Below are positions 1 through 7,783 of a stretch of DNA of 29,148 nt, piece by piece. The position numbers were made by a program, and so were the translations under genes. Origin of the DNA: Leucothrix mucor (GTDB lineage: Bacteria; Pseudomonadota; Gammaproteobacteria; Thiotrichales; Thiotrichaceae); assembly GCA_011322515.1 (NCBI GenBank), contig DRMS01000322.1:1-29148 (forward strand). The letters are read 5' to 3'. Within the stretch, counting starts at the first letter, position 1, and each line of letters starts with the position of its first letter. The notes under the pieces are model-generated. The model did no database searches. It saw only the letters and a program-made list of their open reading frames with translations, and was not told the origin of the DNA.

Positions 1-302
1 CTAACGGGGGAAAACCCTTCGAGTTTAACAGAAAAACATAATATTAGGAAATACTGGATTAGGTGGTTTTGTTTTTTCTTAACTTTCAAAGACTTTGAAA
101 ATAATAGCGGCTAAAGAAACGCTATACTTTTGTGAATATTGCTTTTAAGACTAAGGATATTAATAATATCTGAAACTTACCACAGGATTTTTATTTCAAC
201 TCATTTGATTCTTACGAAACGCAAGCTACGCAACGATAAGACAGAGAATAGGAAAATAAATAAGCAAAATGTTAGAATCATTGCTTGGAACTTCCTAACT
301 AT
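1..302. other. non-coding stretch downstream of lpxC
   Basis: No convincing gene is seen. Both strands are AT-rich and broken by stops. A small inverted repeat (TTTCAAA-gac-TTTGAAA, 84-100) could end lpxC transcription, which runs leftwards, but it is not followed by a good U-run, so this is weak. Confidence 0.5.
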
Positions 303-1214
303 TTATGCAAACTCATAATCGCCAGCAAGTGAAACGGGTGCTTTATTTTCCTGTCCTAGTGTTATAATTTCCCACGAGTCTTGCTGGGCTAATAATTCAC
401 GCAGGAGAAGATTATTAATCGCATGACCTGATTTGTGCCCATGATACGCGCCAATAATGCCATGACCTATGGTGTATAGATCACCAACGGCATCTAGCAT
501 TTTATGTTTTACAAACTCATCTTCATAGCGCAGACCATCTTGGTTTAAAATGCGAAAATCATCTAACACAACAGCGTTTGCTAGACTTCCTCCCAAACCC
601 ATATTTTTTGATCGCATTAATTCAACATCACGCATAAAGCCAAAGGTTCTAGCACGACTTATCTCTTGTGCGTAGGACTGGTTTGATAAATCTAAGGATA
701 GATACTGACGTGTTTCTTTAACCGCAGGATGTTCAAAATCAATTTCAAAGTCAACTTTAAAGCCATTAAAAGGAGTCAGCTCTGCCCAGCCATATTTATT
801 TTCAAATTTAATGGGCTTGATGATTTTAACAAATTTTTTTGCGGCAAATTGTTCTTCAATACCCGCTGATTGAATTAAGAAAACAAAAGGCGCGGCACTA
901 CCGTCCATAATTGGTACTTCTATCGCATTAATATCAACATAGGCGTTATCAATCCCCAATCCCGCCAATGCAGACATAATATGCTCAATAGTGGATACCT
1001 TGACACCATCCTTGACTAGCGTAGTGCTTAGCATCGTTTCGCCAACCATCTCTGCTTCTGCTTTTATGTTAATAATAGGATCAAGGTCTACGCGACGAAA
1101 TATAATGCCTGTATTAGCAGCTGCTGGACACAGTGCTAATTCAACTTTTTTACCTGAGTGCAAGCCTATACCGACTGTCTTAACAGTCTTTTTTAATGTT
1201 CTTTGTGGAAGCAT
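303..1214 (-). CDS. lpxC: UDP-3-O-acyl-N-acetylglucosamine deacetylase LpxC
   Basis: LpxC is the zinc amidase that carries out the committed step of lipid A synthesis in the cytoplasm, deacetylating UDP-3-O-acyl-GlcNAc. At 303 residues the length is normal for the family (about 305). The protein aligns end to end with E. coli LpxC with an offset of one residue. The zinc ligands are visible as His78 (STIEHIMSALAG), His237 and Asp241 (KHKMLDAVGDLY). The general base Glu77 and catalytic His264 (KSGHAINN) are present. The start is preceded by AGGGGT about 4 bases upstream. In many gammaproteobacteria lpxC follows ftsZ. Here it is preceded by about 800 bp of repeats, so it is probably transcribed on its own. 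Confidence 0.97.
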   Translation of the reverse strand: MLPQRTLKKTVKTVGIGLHSGKKVELALCPAAANTGIIFRRVDLDPIINIKAEAEMVGETMLSTTLVKDGVKVSTIEHIMSALAGLGIDNAYVDINAIEVPIMDGSAAPFVFLIQSAGIEEQFAAKKFVKIIKPIKFENKYGWAELTPFNGFKVDFEIDFEHPAVKETRQYLSLDLSNQSYAQEISRARTFGFMRDVELMRSKNMGLGGSLANAVVLDDFRILNQDGLRYEDEFVKHKMLDAVGDLYTIGHGIIGAYHGHKSGHAINNLLLRELLAQQDSWEIITLGQENKAPVSLAGDYEFA

Positions 1215-1578
1215 TGAAACCCCTTTTTTTATTTTTTATCAGCTTAAGTTGCTTATTCTTAAAATAGGCAACTTGTAACTTTAACCAAACATACATAAAT
1301 CACAGCTTAATAGAAAAACTATTAATAAGGACGTTAATCAACGCGATTAGTTCTATCTTGAATCCAATTATAGCTAAACAATGTTTATTGACTATAAATA
1401 GGAGGACACAATAAATCTAACATTTTCTCATTTATTTTCCGATCTTTTACATTATTGTTGCATAGCCCTGCTATGTGCCTCAACAATACCCTGGAGCTTG
1501 AAAAATAAACGTCAAAAATTTTGTTAGCTTTATTGCGATTCCTACACTTAAGCCCAGTAACGTCTACACACTGCCTAG

Positions 1579-1657
1579 TATATAGTTTTTTACATAAATA
1601 ATTGCACCCTTCGACTCCGCTCAGGGTACAGCTCCCTGAGCGGAGTTGAAGGGTGCG
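1579..1657. repeat. palindromic repeat, family B, copy 1
   Basis: A leader TATAGTTTTTTACATAAATA is followed by a long hairpin (1604-1657). Its arms are GCACCCTTCGACTCCGCTCA and the reverse complement with one change. The same leader and left arm recur at 28946-29007, where the palindrome is cut off by an insertion sequence. The core CCCTTCGAC...CTCAGGG is shared with family A. Confidence 0.85.
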
Positions 1658-1792
1658 GAAATTTAATAAATGAATGTCTATACATAAAGTCCCTAATCTG
1701 ATGGGGTGTTGATTTAGGACAATGTAAATTTTCATTTTTTCTTAATTTGGAAAGAAACACCAGCGTGATTTGAGGCGTTAGATAGATAAGAC

Positions 1793-1880
1793 GGCTACCA
1801 GTTTAAGGTGGGATAGTTAATGTTTCTGCTATTCACCCACCCCCTTCGACAAGCTCAGGGAACTAGCCCCCTGAGCTGAA
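1793..1880. repeat. MITE-like family A, right-truncated copy
   Basis: It begins with the family A terminal repeat (GGCTACCAGTTTAAGGTGGG), followed by the family arm (GTTAATGTTTCTGCTATTCA) and the CCCTTCGACAAGCTCAGGG core. It departs from the family just after CCCTGAGCT, so the right arm and right terminal repeat are missing. The boundary is approximate. Confidence 0.8.
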
Positions 1881-2023
1881 CTTGAGACTTCTCAACACGA
1901 TACACCTTTTTTGATAGCTATATCAGCTATTTGAGATTATGGTGGTGGGGCTGGAGATACCAATTTCTGCCTTGTGAAAACAGAGTTACAGGTGCTTTGG
2001 GTTAAGTTGAGAATTGCTGAAAA

Positions 2024-3382
2024 TCATTTCATTGTTACTAGCTCTTCAGCACTGACAGGATGAATTGCAATGGTGTCATCAAAATCTTGCTTGGTAGCGC
2101 CCATGCGGATAGCAACGGCAAATCCTTGTAACATTTCATCAGCACCTAAGCCCATAATATGACAACCTATAATTTTTTCTTCTTCGCCTAAAACGACTAA
2201 CTTCATGGCTGTTTTGACTTTATTGTGCGTCATTTGATGATAAAGTGGCACAAATTCTGTTTTATAAGTTTTAATTTCATCACCGTATTCAGCACGCGCT
2301 TTTTCTTCACTCATGCCAATCGTACCTATGGGGGGGTGGGTAAACATGACAGTGGCAATATTATCATAAGACATTTTTCGATCTGGCTTGCCACCATAGA
2401 GGCGGTCCCCTAGCCGCCGACCTGCGGCAATTGCAACAGGCGTTAGTGGTGCTTTACCAATAATATCACCTATTGCATAAATACCATCGGTTGTTGTTTT
2501 TTCTTCATCATCAACCACGATCATGCCGCGCTTATCAAGCTCGACACGGGTATTTTCAATCCCTAAATTATCTGTATTGGGTAGACGACCAATCGCCCAG
2601 ATTAAGGCATTAACATTGTCTATCTGGCTACCATCTTTAAAGTGAATCGTTAGATTGTTATTTGCAACTTTTTCTATTTTTTCTATTATTCCATCATCAT
2701 TGAGATCAATACCATCTGCTTCCATTTGGCGACGTAGGTTGGTTTGAATCATAGAGTCAAAGCCTTCCATTACAGGCCAACCTTGATGCAAAACCGATAC
2801 ATCAGAACCTAGTCCATTCATTAGCATCGCAAATTCTAAGGCGATATATCCGCCACCAACAACCACTATTTTTTTGGGCTGTACTTCATCAAGTTCTTCA
2901 AAGAAGCCATCGGAGGTTAAACCATGCTCAGCACCTTCGATATCACTTGGTACAATAGGACGGCCACCTGTTGCTATCACAATATGATCAGCCGTGTATT
3001 GCTCGCCATCAACTTCTAATGTTTTATCATCAATAAACGTAGCAAATCCTTCAATAACCTCAACGTTTGATTCGGTTAAATAGTCCTGATACCAGTCGAT
3101 AATGCCGCCTATAAAATTCTCTCTTTTAGCAACGAGTTTTTTCCAGTCAAGCTCACGAATAGTGACATCAAAACCGTAATCTTTGCCGTCTTTTAGAGCG
3201 TGCGCTACCGATGCGCCATACCACATCACTTTTTTAGGTACACAGCCAACATTGACACAAGTGCCGCCTAATTCTCCTGCTTCAATAACCGCCGTTTTTG
3301 CACCATAAGCCGCTGCTCTTTCTGCGATTGAAAGTCCACCGCTACCTGCGCCAATTGCGATTATATCAAAGTGATTGCTCAT
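2024..3382 (-). CDS. gor: glutathione-disulfide reductase-like flavoprotein
   Basis: A FAD-dependent disulfide reductase of 452 residues, close to E. coli Gor (450). It would regenerate GSH for the adjacent peroxiredoxin-glutaredoxin. Visible features are the FAD-binding GAGSGG (11-16), the redox disulfide Cys42/Cys47 (TCVNVGCVPKK), the second nucleotide-binding GGGYIALE (176-183), and the C-terminal His441-Glu446 pair (HPVSAEE). Start at 3382: AAGGA lies 8 bases upstream, and the 20 extra codons of the longer frame read like non-coding DNA. Oddity: the two arginines that bind the NADPH 2'-phosphate in E. coli Gor (198 and 204) align with Gln200 and Glu206, so coenzyme preference may be altered. 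It lies 122 bp downstream of prx-grx with a hairpin between. Family assignment is firm; the exact substrate is less so. Confidence 0.9.
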   Translation of the reverse strand: MSNHFDIIAIGAGSGGLSIAERAAAYGAKTAVIEAGELGGTCVNVGCVPKKVMWYGASVAHALKDGKDYGFDVTIRELDWKKLVAKRENFIGGIIDWYQDYLTESNVEVIEGFATFIDDKTLEVDGEQYTADHIVIATGGRPIVPSDIEGAEHGLTSDGFFEELDEVQPKKIVVVGGGYIALEFAMLMNGLGSDVSVLHQGWPVMEGFDSMIQTNLRRQMEADGIDLNDDGIIEKIEKVANNNLTIHFKDGSQIDNVNALIWAIGRLPNTDNLGIENTRVELDKRGMIVVDDEEKTTTDGIYAIGDIIGKAPLTPVAIAAGRRLGDRLYGGKPDRKMSYDNIATVMFTHPPIGTIGMSEEKARAEYGDEIKTYKTEFVPLYHQMTHNKVKTAMKLVVLGEEEKIIGCHIMGLGADEMLQGFAVAIRMGATKQDFDDTIAIHPVSAEELVTMK

Positions 3383-3420
3383 ATTATTTTCCTTGATTGC
3401 TTTGTAAAGAAACCTAAGCA

Positions 3421-3463
3421 CTAAATACACAGAGAGAAACAATGTGTATTTCTGTGTATTTAG
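3421..3463. repeat. perfect 13-bp inverted repeat between prx-grx and gor
   Basis: CTAAATACACAGA (3421-3433) and TCTGTGTATTTAG (3451-3463) can form a hairpin with a 17-base loop. It lies after the stop of the peroxiredoxin-glutaredoxin gene and before the gor start, both on the minus strand. It could attenuate read-through or protect mRNA ends. There is no clear U-run. Confidence 0.7.
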
Positions 3464-3504
3464 TCGTTATTGTTCTTTGTATATTTATAGTTTAAAAATA
3501 AGTG

Positions 3505-4236
3505 TTACTCACTAAGCCATTCTTTTAGATCATCAGATCCACCTACTAAATCGCCATCGATAAAAATCTGTGGTACTGAACTACCTGCCGATATAGCCCG
3601 TAAGGTTAGATCAGTATAGTCACTCCCTAGAACTAATTCTTCAAATTCTATGCCTTTTTCTGCAAGCATTACTTTTGCCTTAGCACAATAGGGACATCCT
3701 TTGCGTGTAAAAATCGTAGCATTTAGCGGACGTTTAGCGTCTGGTGCAATGTATTCCAGCATTGTATCTGCATCAGAGATTTCAAAAGGATCACCTGGCT
3801 GATTAGGCTCAATAAACATTTTATCAATGACACCATCTTTTACTAACATCGAATAACGCCATGAGCGTTTGCCAAAGCCTAAGTCTTCTTTATCAACCAG
3901 CAAACCCATTGCTTCTGTAAAATCACCATTACCATCGGGGATGAAAGTGACTTTATCAGCATTCTGATGTTGTGCCCATTCATTCATAACAAAGGTATCA
4001 TTGACAGAAATACAAATAACCTCATCAACACCATTTGCTTTAAGAGTCGGTTGTAGTTGGTTAAAACGTGGGACATGCGCTGATGAGCAGGTTGGAGTGT
4101 ATGCACCCGGTAGGGAAAATAGGGCAATTGTTTTTCCTGCAAATAAATCTTTGCTATTTATATCAAGCCAGCCATTATTTTGATAAGTGTGAAAAGTAAC
4201 TTCAGGGATAGATTGACCTTCTTTATTTTCGAACAT
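3505..4236 (-). CDS. peroxiredoxin-5/glutaredoxin hybrid
   Basis: A 243-residue fusion of a Prx5-type peroxiredoxin (about 1-165) and a glutaredoxin (about 170-243), the architecture of the Haemophilus influenzae hybrid peroxiredoxin. It reduces H2O2 and alkyl hydroperoxides using GSH delivered through its own glutaredoxin domain. Cys50 in PGAYTPTCSSAHVP is the peroxidatic cysteine. Cys181 and Cys184 form the glutaredoxin site (GCPYCAK). SVPQIF and GGSDDL are the glutaredoxin GSH-binding motifs. GAGGA upstream of the ATG supports the start. It is transcribed away from oxyR across a 118-bp gap and towards gor, so these form one peroxide-defence unit. OxyR control is inferred from position. Confidence 0.95.
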   Translation of the reverse strand: MFENKEGQSIPEVTFHTYQNNGWLDINSKDLFAGKTIALFSLPGAYTPTCSSAHVPRFNQLQPTLKANGVDEVICISVNDTFVMNEWAQHQNADKVTFIPDGNGDFTEAMGLLVDKEDLGFGKRSWRYSMLVKDGVIDKMFIEPNQPGDPFEISDADTMLEYIAPDAKRPLNATIFTRKGCPYCAKAKVMLAEKGIEFEELVLGSDYTDLTLRAISAGSSVPQIFIDGDLVGGSDDLKEWLSE

Positions 4237-4354
4237 TTTTTATTCCTCTAAATTATTAATTTTTTCTCGATTGAGTCGCAAGAAGAAGCTTATCTTTATG
4301 TTTTAAATCTGTAAAATGAATTGTTTATATTGTTATATTCTATAAAATAGATGC

Positions 4355-5278
4355 ATGAAGTTACCGACGATTAAACAGTTGCAATATTTTATTTCACTAG
4401 AAAAGCATCAACATTTTGGCAATGCTGCTAAGGCATGCTTTGTATCACAATCTGCTTTTAGTGTAGCGATTAAGGAGTTTGAAAATCATCTTGGAACACA
4501 ACTAGTTGATAGAACGAATAAACGTGTCACAATTACGGCAACTGGACGGGATATTGCCACACAGGCAAGATTATGTTTGCAGGATGTTGAATACTTAACT
4601 GAATTAGCGCGGAGTAATCAACAACCACTGACGGGAAAATTGAGCCTTGGAATTATTCCAACGATAGCGCCCTTTCTTTTACCTAAGTTGATGGCGGCTC
4701 TTTCTCTGAACTATCCTAATTTAAAATTATATCTCCGTGAAGATACAACGCAATCTGTACACAAATATTTACTCTCAGGTGAACTAGATATTATTTTAAT
4801 AGCGCTACCTTATACATTAAGCAGTATAGAAATAATGCCGTTATTTGAAGATAAGTTTTTACTTGCTTGTAATAAGAACAGCAAAATCCTTCAACCTGAT
4901 CATTATGATATTGATAAACTGCCGTCTGAAAGTATTTTGCTTTTAGAAGATGGGCATTGCCTGAGGGATCATGCTTTATCAGCCTGCCATATAAAAAATC
5001 AGGAGAGCGTTAGTCACTTTTCGGCAAGTAGCCTATTAACACTTGTTGGTATGGTGGATGCAGATATTGGTATTACCTATCTGACAGAAATATCACAGGG
5101 ATCAACCCTATTACAAAATACTGATGTGCAAACCTATCCCCTTGCTGATGCTAGTTGTAGAAAAATAGGCTTAGCATGGAGAAAAGGTAGTTCACGTTTT
5201 GAAGAATTTAAGTTGCTTGGCAAATTAGTTAAGAATTTAGGCTACCAACTTAAGGCGGGACAGTCTGTTAATTCGTAG
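4355..5278 (+). CDS. oxyR: LysR-type peroxide sensor OxyR
   Basis: A LysR-family regulator of 307 residues. The N-terminal winged helix-turn-helix (about 1-65) includes ACFVSQSAFSVAIKEFE. The effector domain carries the OxyR redox pair Cys202 (LLEDGHCLRDHAL) and Cys211, with the spacing of E. coli Cys199/Cys208. Oxidation of this pair would switch DNA binding. It is divergent from the prx-grx/gor genes. No clear Shine-Dalgarno lies before the ATG; TATAAAAT lies 7 bases upstream (4341-4348), so the mRNA may be leaderless or nearly so (inference). An alternative ATG at 4351 is out of frame. Oddity: the last 12 codons (from 5240) are the terminal repeat of a MITE-like element, so the natural C-terminus has been replaced. 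Confidence 0.93.
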   Translation: MKLPTIKQLQYFISLEKHQHFGNAAKACFVSQSAFSVAIKEFENHLGTQLVDRTNKRVTITATGRDIATQARLCLQDVEYLTELARSNQQPLTGKLSLGIIPTIAPFLLPKLMAALSLNYPNLKLYLREDTTQSVHKYLLSGELDIILIALPYTLSSIEIMPLFEDKFLLACNKNSKILQPDHYDIDKLPSESILLLEDGHCLRDHALSACHIKNQESVSHFSASSLLTLVGMVDADIGITYLTEISQGSTLLQNTDVQTYPLADASCRKIGLAWRKGSSRFEEFKLLGKLVKNLGYQLKAGQSVNS

Positions 5279-5402
5279 AATTAAAAAGAAAAAAATCATC
5301 TCGCAAAGACGCGGGGAGGGTACGGCAAGAAAAGAAACTTCCTCTGCGTTACTTCGCGTCTTTGCGAGAGATATGTTTTTTGCCCTGCCTTAACTTGCTA
5401 GC
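5240..5402. repeat. MITE-like family A terminal repeats with a different core
   Basis: The left end (GGCTACCAACTTAAGGCGGG from 5240) is the family A terminal repeat and lies inside the oxyR reading frame. The right end (CCCTGCCTTAACTTGCTAGC to about 5402) is its imperfect complement. The core is not the CCCTTCGAC palindrome but a 15-bp inverted repeat, TCTCGCAAAGACGCG (5299-5313) with CGCGTCTTTGCGAGA (5355-5369). The hairpin may double as the oxyR terminator and as a barrier to the convergent gene. Confidence 0.85.
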
Positions 5403-5419
5403 TAGAATTTATAAATTCT

Positions 5420-5989
5420 TTAACTTGGCTCATTACCTTGCTTCCATTTAATACCACAGCCGAGTGATGCAAGTTGCTGCTCGGGCGCAGGCTGACCTGC
5501 AAGTAATAAATCAACGGCCGCAATCATATCTTCTCCAGTGACAGGTATATCACTTTGTGGACGAGCGCTGTCAAATTGCCCTCGATAATAAAGCACATGA
5601 TTCGCATCGAATAAATAGAAGTCAGGTGTGCAGGCTGCTTGATATGCGTGAGCGACCGATTGAGTTTCATCATACAAATAGGGAAAACTATAATTATAGG
5701 CAACAACATCTTCAATCATTTTCTCAGGAGAGTCATCAGGATAGTTTTCAACATCATTTGCATTAATCGCAATAACAGCTAAACCTTTTTGCCTATATTC
5801 TGCTGTAAAACTAGCAAAAACATCCTTTATCTGTATAACATAGGGGCAATGATTACAGATAAATGCAATTAATATTGGCTTACCAGAAAAATTTTCTAGC
5901 GATATTGTCTTGCCTGTTGCGGGTTCTAATAGTGAAAACTCAGGAGCTTTTGTTCCTAGCTCTATCATTACTGAGGCTGTTCTTGCCAT
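5420..5989 (-). CDS. thioredoxin-fold peroxiredoxin-like protein (redoxin family)
   Basis: A 189-residue AhpC/TSA-superfamily protein of the PRX-like1 type. It is probably a cytoplasmic thiol oxidoreductase or peroxidase, since no signal peptide is seen. Cys45 and Cys48 form a CNHC motif in FICNHCPYV. The cis-proline equivalent is in ACTPDFYLF (Cys120, Pro122), and a further Cys178 lies near the C-terminus. Start at 5989: AAAGGAT lies just upstream of MARTAS. An upstream in-frame ATG at 6013 would overlap the preceding gene and lacks a binding site. It follows the DUF1287 lipoprotein gene by 13 bp, so the two are probably co-transcribed. The redox partner is unknown. Confidence 0.88.
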   Translation of the reverse strand: MARTASVMIELGTKAPEFSLLEPATGKTISLENFSGKPILIAFICNHCPYVIQIKDVFASFTAEYRQKGLAVIAINANDVENYPDDSPEKMIEDVVAYNYSFPYLYDETQSVAHAYQAACTPDFYLFDANHVLYYRGQFDSARPQSDIPVTGEDMIAAVDLLLAGQPAPEQQLASLGCGIKWKQGNEPS

Positions 5990-6002
5990 TTTAATATCCT
6001 TT

Positions 6003-7505
6003 CTATCTTCCAAGTAATGCTTTTACATCTGCATCAGAAATACCAGACACTGATTTTAATTGCGCTATATTGACCGTACCCCTTGGGTTTTTCTTTCTAA
6101 CGCTACTTTTACTCTTTTTTCTAGTAGGTGTTACAGATAACTCTCTCATTATACGCTTATAGTCAGTCTTAATTGTATTGTTAGCTGCATAGTTTGCATT
6201 AAAGCGTCGTGGCGCCACTAGACGATTATTTTTATTGTAGCGGTAATGCCCAGTGATGCGGAATCTAAAAAGAATATCCTCCATTTGAGGACCATAAGCA
6301 ATATTATGCACAATCATATGACGACGAGGGTCTGCTTTTGAACGTTGTTCTACTACAACACCAATATGAGGCAAACTAGGTCCTACCATCCATGTTACTA
6401 AATCACCAGGTTTGTAGTCATTAGGATTATGGGTAATGGGTAATTGCGCACCATGACGACGAAAAAATGCTTGTAGATTATAAACACGTCGATGGTCTAT
6501 ATTTTTATCGGGTGATGTTAAATTCCATTTCTTTATATTAGGATAATCATAGAACCCACCATTAGACATATCCTCATGTACTGCTTTTTGTAAATCTATT
6601 CCTAAGCGACGATATGAACGAATAACGACATCGGTGCATACTCCAATATTACTAGGAACATCACCCCAAGGATAAGCGATATTCACATATCTGCCATCAT
6701 ATCTTACCCGTGAACGAGTCCTTGCTACCGCAGCATTTGATAATGCTTTGGCAAAAGAAGCATTAGGAAAGTTGGGTGTAATTCTTCGCACAGTAGGTCT
6801 TCTATAGCTTGATCTTTTTCTGGCAACATATTTTTTATAAACTGTCTTCTTTCTTGGGGTATATCTTTTATAGGATGTCGCTCGTTGCCTTGCTAACTGC
6901 TGGTTTGCAAAATATTTTCTCTGTGACTCTTTTTTTATAGCAAAATATTTTTCATGCGAAGCCCTTCTGATAGCATCATTTTTTATAGTGGCTGAATTTT
7001 TTCGGGCTGTGTACTTTCTATAGCTTGGAGCCTTTCTGGCTGTGTATTTTCTATAGCTTGGAGTCTTTCGGGCTGTGTATTTTCTATAGCTTGGGGTTTT
7101 TCTGGCTGTGTATTTTCTATAGCTTGAGGTCTTTCGGGCTGTGTGCTTTCTGTAGCTTGGAGTCTTTCTGGCTGTGTACTTTCTATAACTTGGAGTCTTT
7201 TTTGCAACATAACGACGCTTTGGTTTTTTCTGAACAGGGTATTTCTTATTAATTTTTAATCTATTGATCTTGGTTGCTACATTGAATTTCTTAGTGCTAT
7301 TAACTTTTTTAGCTATGATTTTTTCCTTTTTGGTACTCACTGTCTTTTTTGATATTATTTTTTTATTTATCACAGTGAGTTGTTTCTTTGCTTGATTAGA
7401 TATGCCTGTCTTACTCTTATTTTGAACCACTGCATTACTTGAGCAAGCTGTTAATGCCAAGCCAATAATAAAAACCATACCTAGCTGTAAAAATTTATTT
7501 TGCAT
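6003..7505 (-). CDS. DUF1287-domain lipoprotein with basic tandem repeats
   Basis: A 500-residue protein in three parts. Residues 1-21 are a lipoprotein signal peptide ending in the lipobox LTAC (Cys21). Residues 25-260 are a very basic Lys/Arg/Tyr/Ser-rich region containing six 11-residue units of the type TPSYRKYTARK (104-169) and degenerate units after that. Residues about 265-425 match the DUF1287 family (YijF-like). DUF1287 is thought to be an NlpC/P60-like cysteine hydrolase, and Cys290 (GVCTDVVIRSYR), His380 (LPHIGVV) and His400/Asn401 are candidate catalytic residues. The tail (430-500) is again basic. A role at peptidoglycan, with the basic linker binding or crossing the wall, is inference. 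Start supported by AGGA upstream. Followed by a redoxin gene 13 bp downstream. Confidence 0.87.
   Translation of the reverse strand: MQNKFLQLGMVFIIGLALTACSSNAVVQNKSKTGISNQAKKQLTVINKKIISKKTVSTKKEKIIAKKVNSTKKFNVATKINRLKINKKYPVQKKPKRRYVAKKTPSYRKYTARKTPSYRKHTARKTSSYRKYTARKTPSYRKYTARKTPSYRKYTARKAPSYRKYTARKNSATIKNDAIRRASHEKYFAIKKESQRKYFANQQLARQRATSYKRYTPRKKTVYKKYVARKRSSYRRPTVRRITPNFPNASFAKALSNAAVARTRSRVRYDGRYVNIAYPWGDVPSNIGVCTDVVIRSYRRLGIDLQKAVHEDMSNGGFYDYPNIKKWNLTSPDKNIDHRRVYNLQAFFRRHGAQLPITHNPNDYKPGDLVTWMVGPSLPHIGVVVEQRSKADPRRHMIVHNIAYGPQMEDILFRFRITGHYRYNKNNRLVAPRRFNANYAANNTIKTDYKRIMRELSVTPTRKKSKSSVRKKNPRGTVNIAQLKSVSGISDADVKALLGR
6999..7196 (-). repeat. six 33-bp tandem repeats inside the DUF1287 lipoprotein gene
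   Basis: Six in-frame 33-bp units encode the residue 104-169 repeats. Units differ by a few bases (Pro/Ser, Tyr/His and Thr/Ala changes), so the array is old enough to have diverged. Unit number may vary between strains by slippage or recombination without breaking the frame. Confidence 0.9.
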
Positions 7506-7650
7506 AATTTATTCCTATTCCCCTGTTATCAAACCCTTCATATTACCCTTGCTACACTATCATAACGCTGAATAATCTATAAATTTTTTTATTTGAAGCT
7601 GTAGTTATTTTACGCAACAACCTGAGAGCATTCAAGCAGAGGTAAAAAGC

Positions 7651-7673
7651 ATTACCAACTTAAGAAAGGACAG
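7651..7673. repeat. solo family A terminal-repeat-like sequence
   Basis: ACCAACTTAAGAAAGGACAG resembles the inner part of the family A end (ACCAACTTAAG-GCG-GGACAG). A possible degenerate partner, ATAAGTTAGCGTGC, ends near 7742. This is likely a decayed element in the gap between the DUF1287 gene and gyrB. Confidence 0.35.
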
Positions 7674-7783
7674 ATGTATTTATATAGGGTTAGATTTTAC
7701 TGCATAGCAATAAAACATCATCCGATAAAATAAGTTAGCGTGCTATTCAATCCTTCAATCCTTCAATCCTCGGTCTTAGGACA

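Larger units (their letters stand above)
1215..2023. other. 809-bp intergenic region filled with repeats
   Basis: No credible gene. A 116-codon minus-strand frame (1385-1735) runs straight through a palindromic repeat, and its translation looks repeat-derived. The region holds a 7-bp inverted repeat in the lpxC leader (AAGTTGC/GCAACTT, 1246-1274), a GCATAG/CTATG mini-hairpin (1460-1475) like that inside the 160-bp repeats at 22.2 and 22.9 kb, and two palindromic elements listed separately. Confidence 0.7.

Noticed and set aside
1385..1735. A 116-codon minus-strand frame downstream of gor.
   Set aside because: It runs through the family B palindrome, has no clear ribosome-binding site and its translation (SGSCTLSGVEGC) is what such palindromes give in one frame.
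2330..2336. G7 tract in gor as a phase-variation switch.
   Set aside because: It encodes conserved family residues (HPPIGT), so it is explained by coding; the C8 in dsrN (IGGGFPETH) is explained the same way.
4237..4354. A full OxyR operator in the divergent promoter region.
   Set aside because: The ATAG/CTAT half-sites are not spaced as in the four-element consensus, so only a small palindrome can be reported.
7025..7252. A plus-strand frame with repeats (FWLCIFYSLES-type) opposite the lipoprotein gene.
   Set aside because: It is the antisense shadow of the tandem repeat in the DUF1287 gene.
7748..7771. Three short direct CAATCCTT repeats after gyrB as an iteron or CRISPR start.
   Set aside because: Only three contiguous 8-bp units with no spacers; simple slippage is enough.
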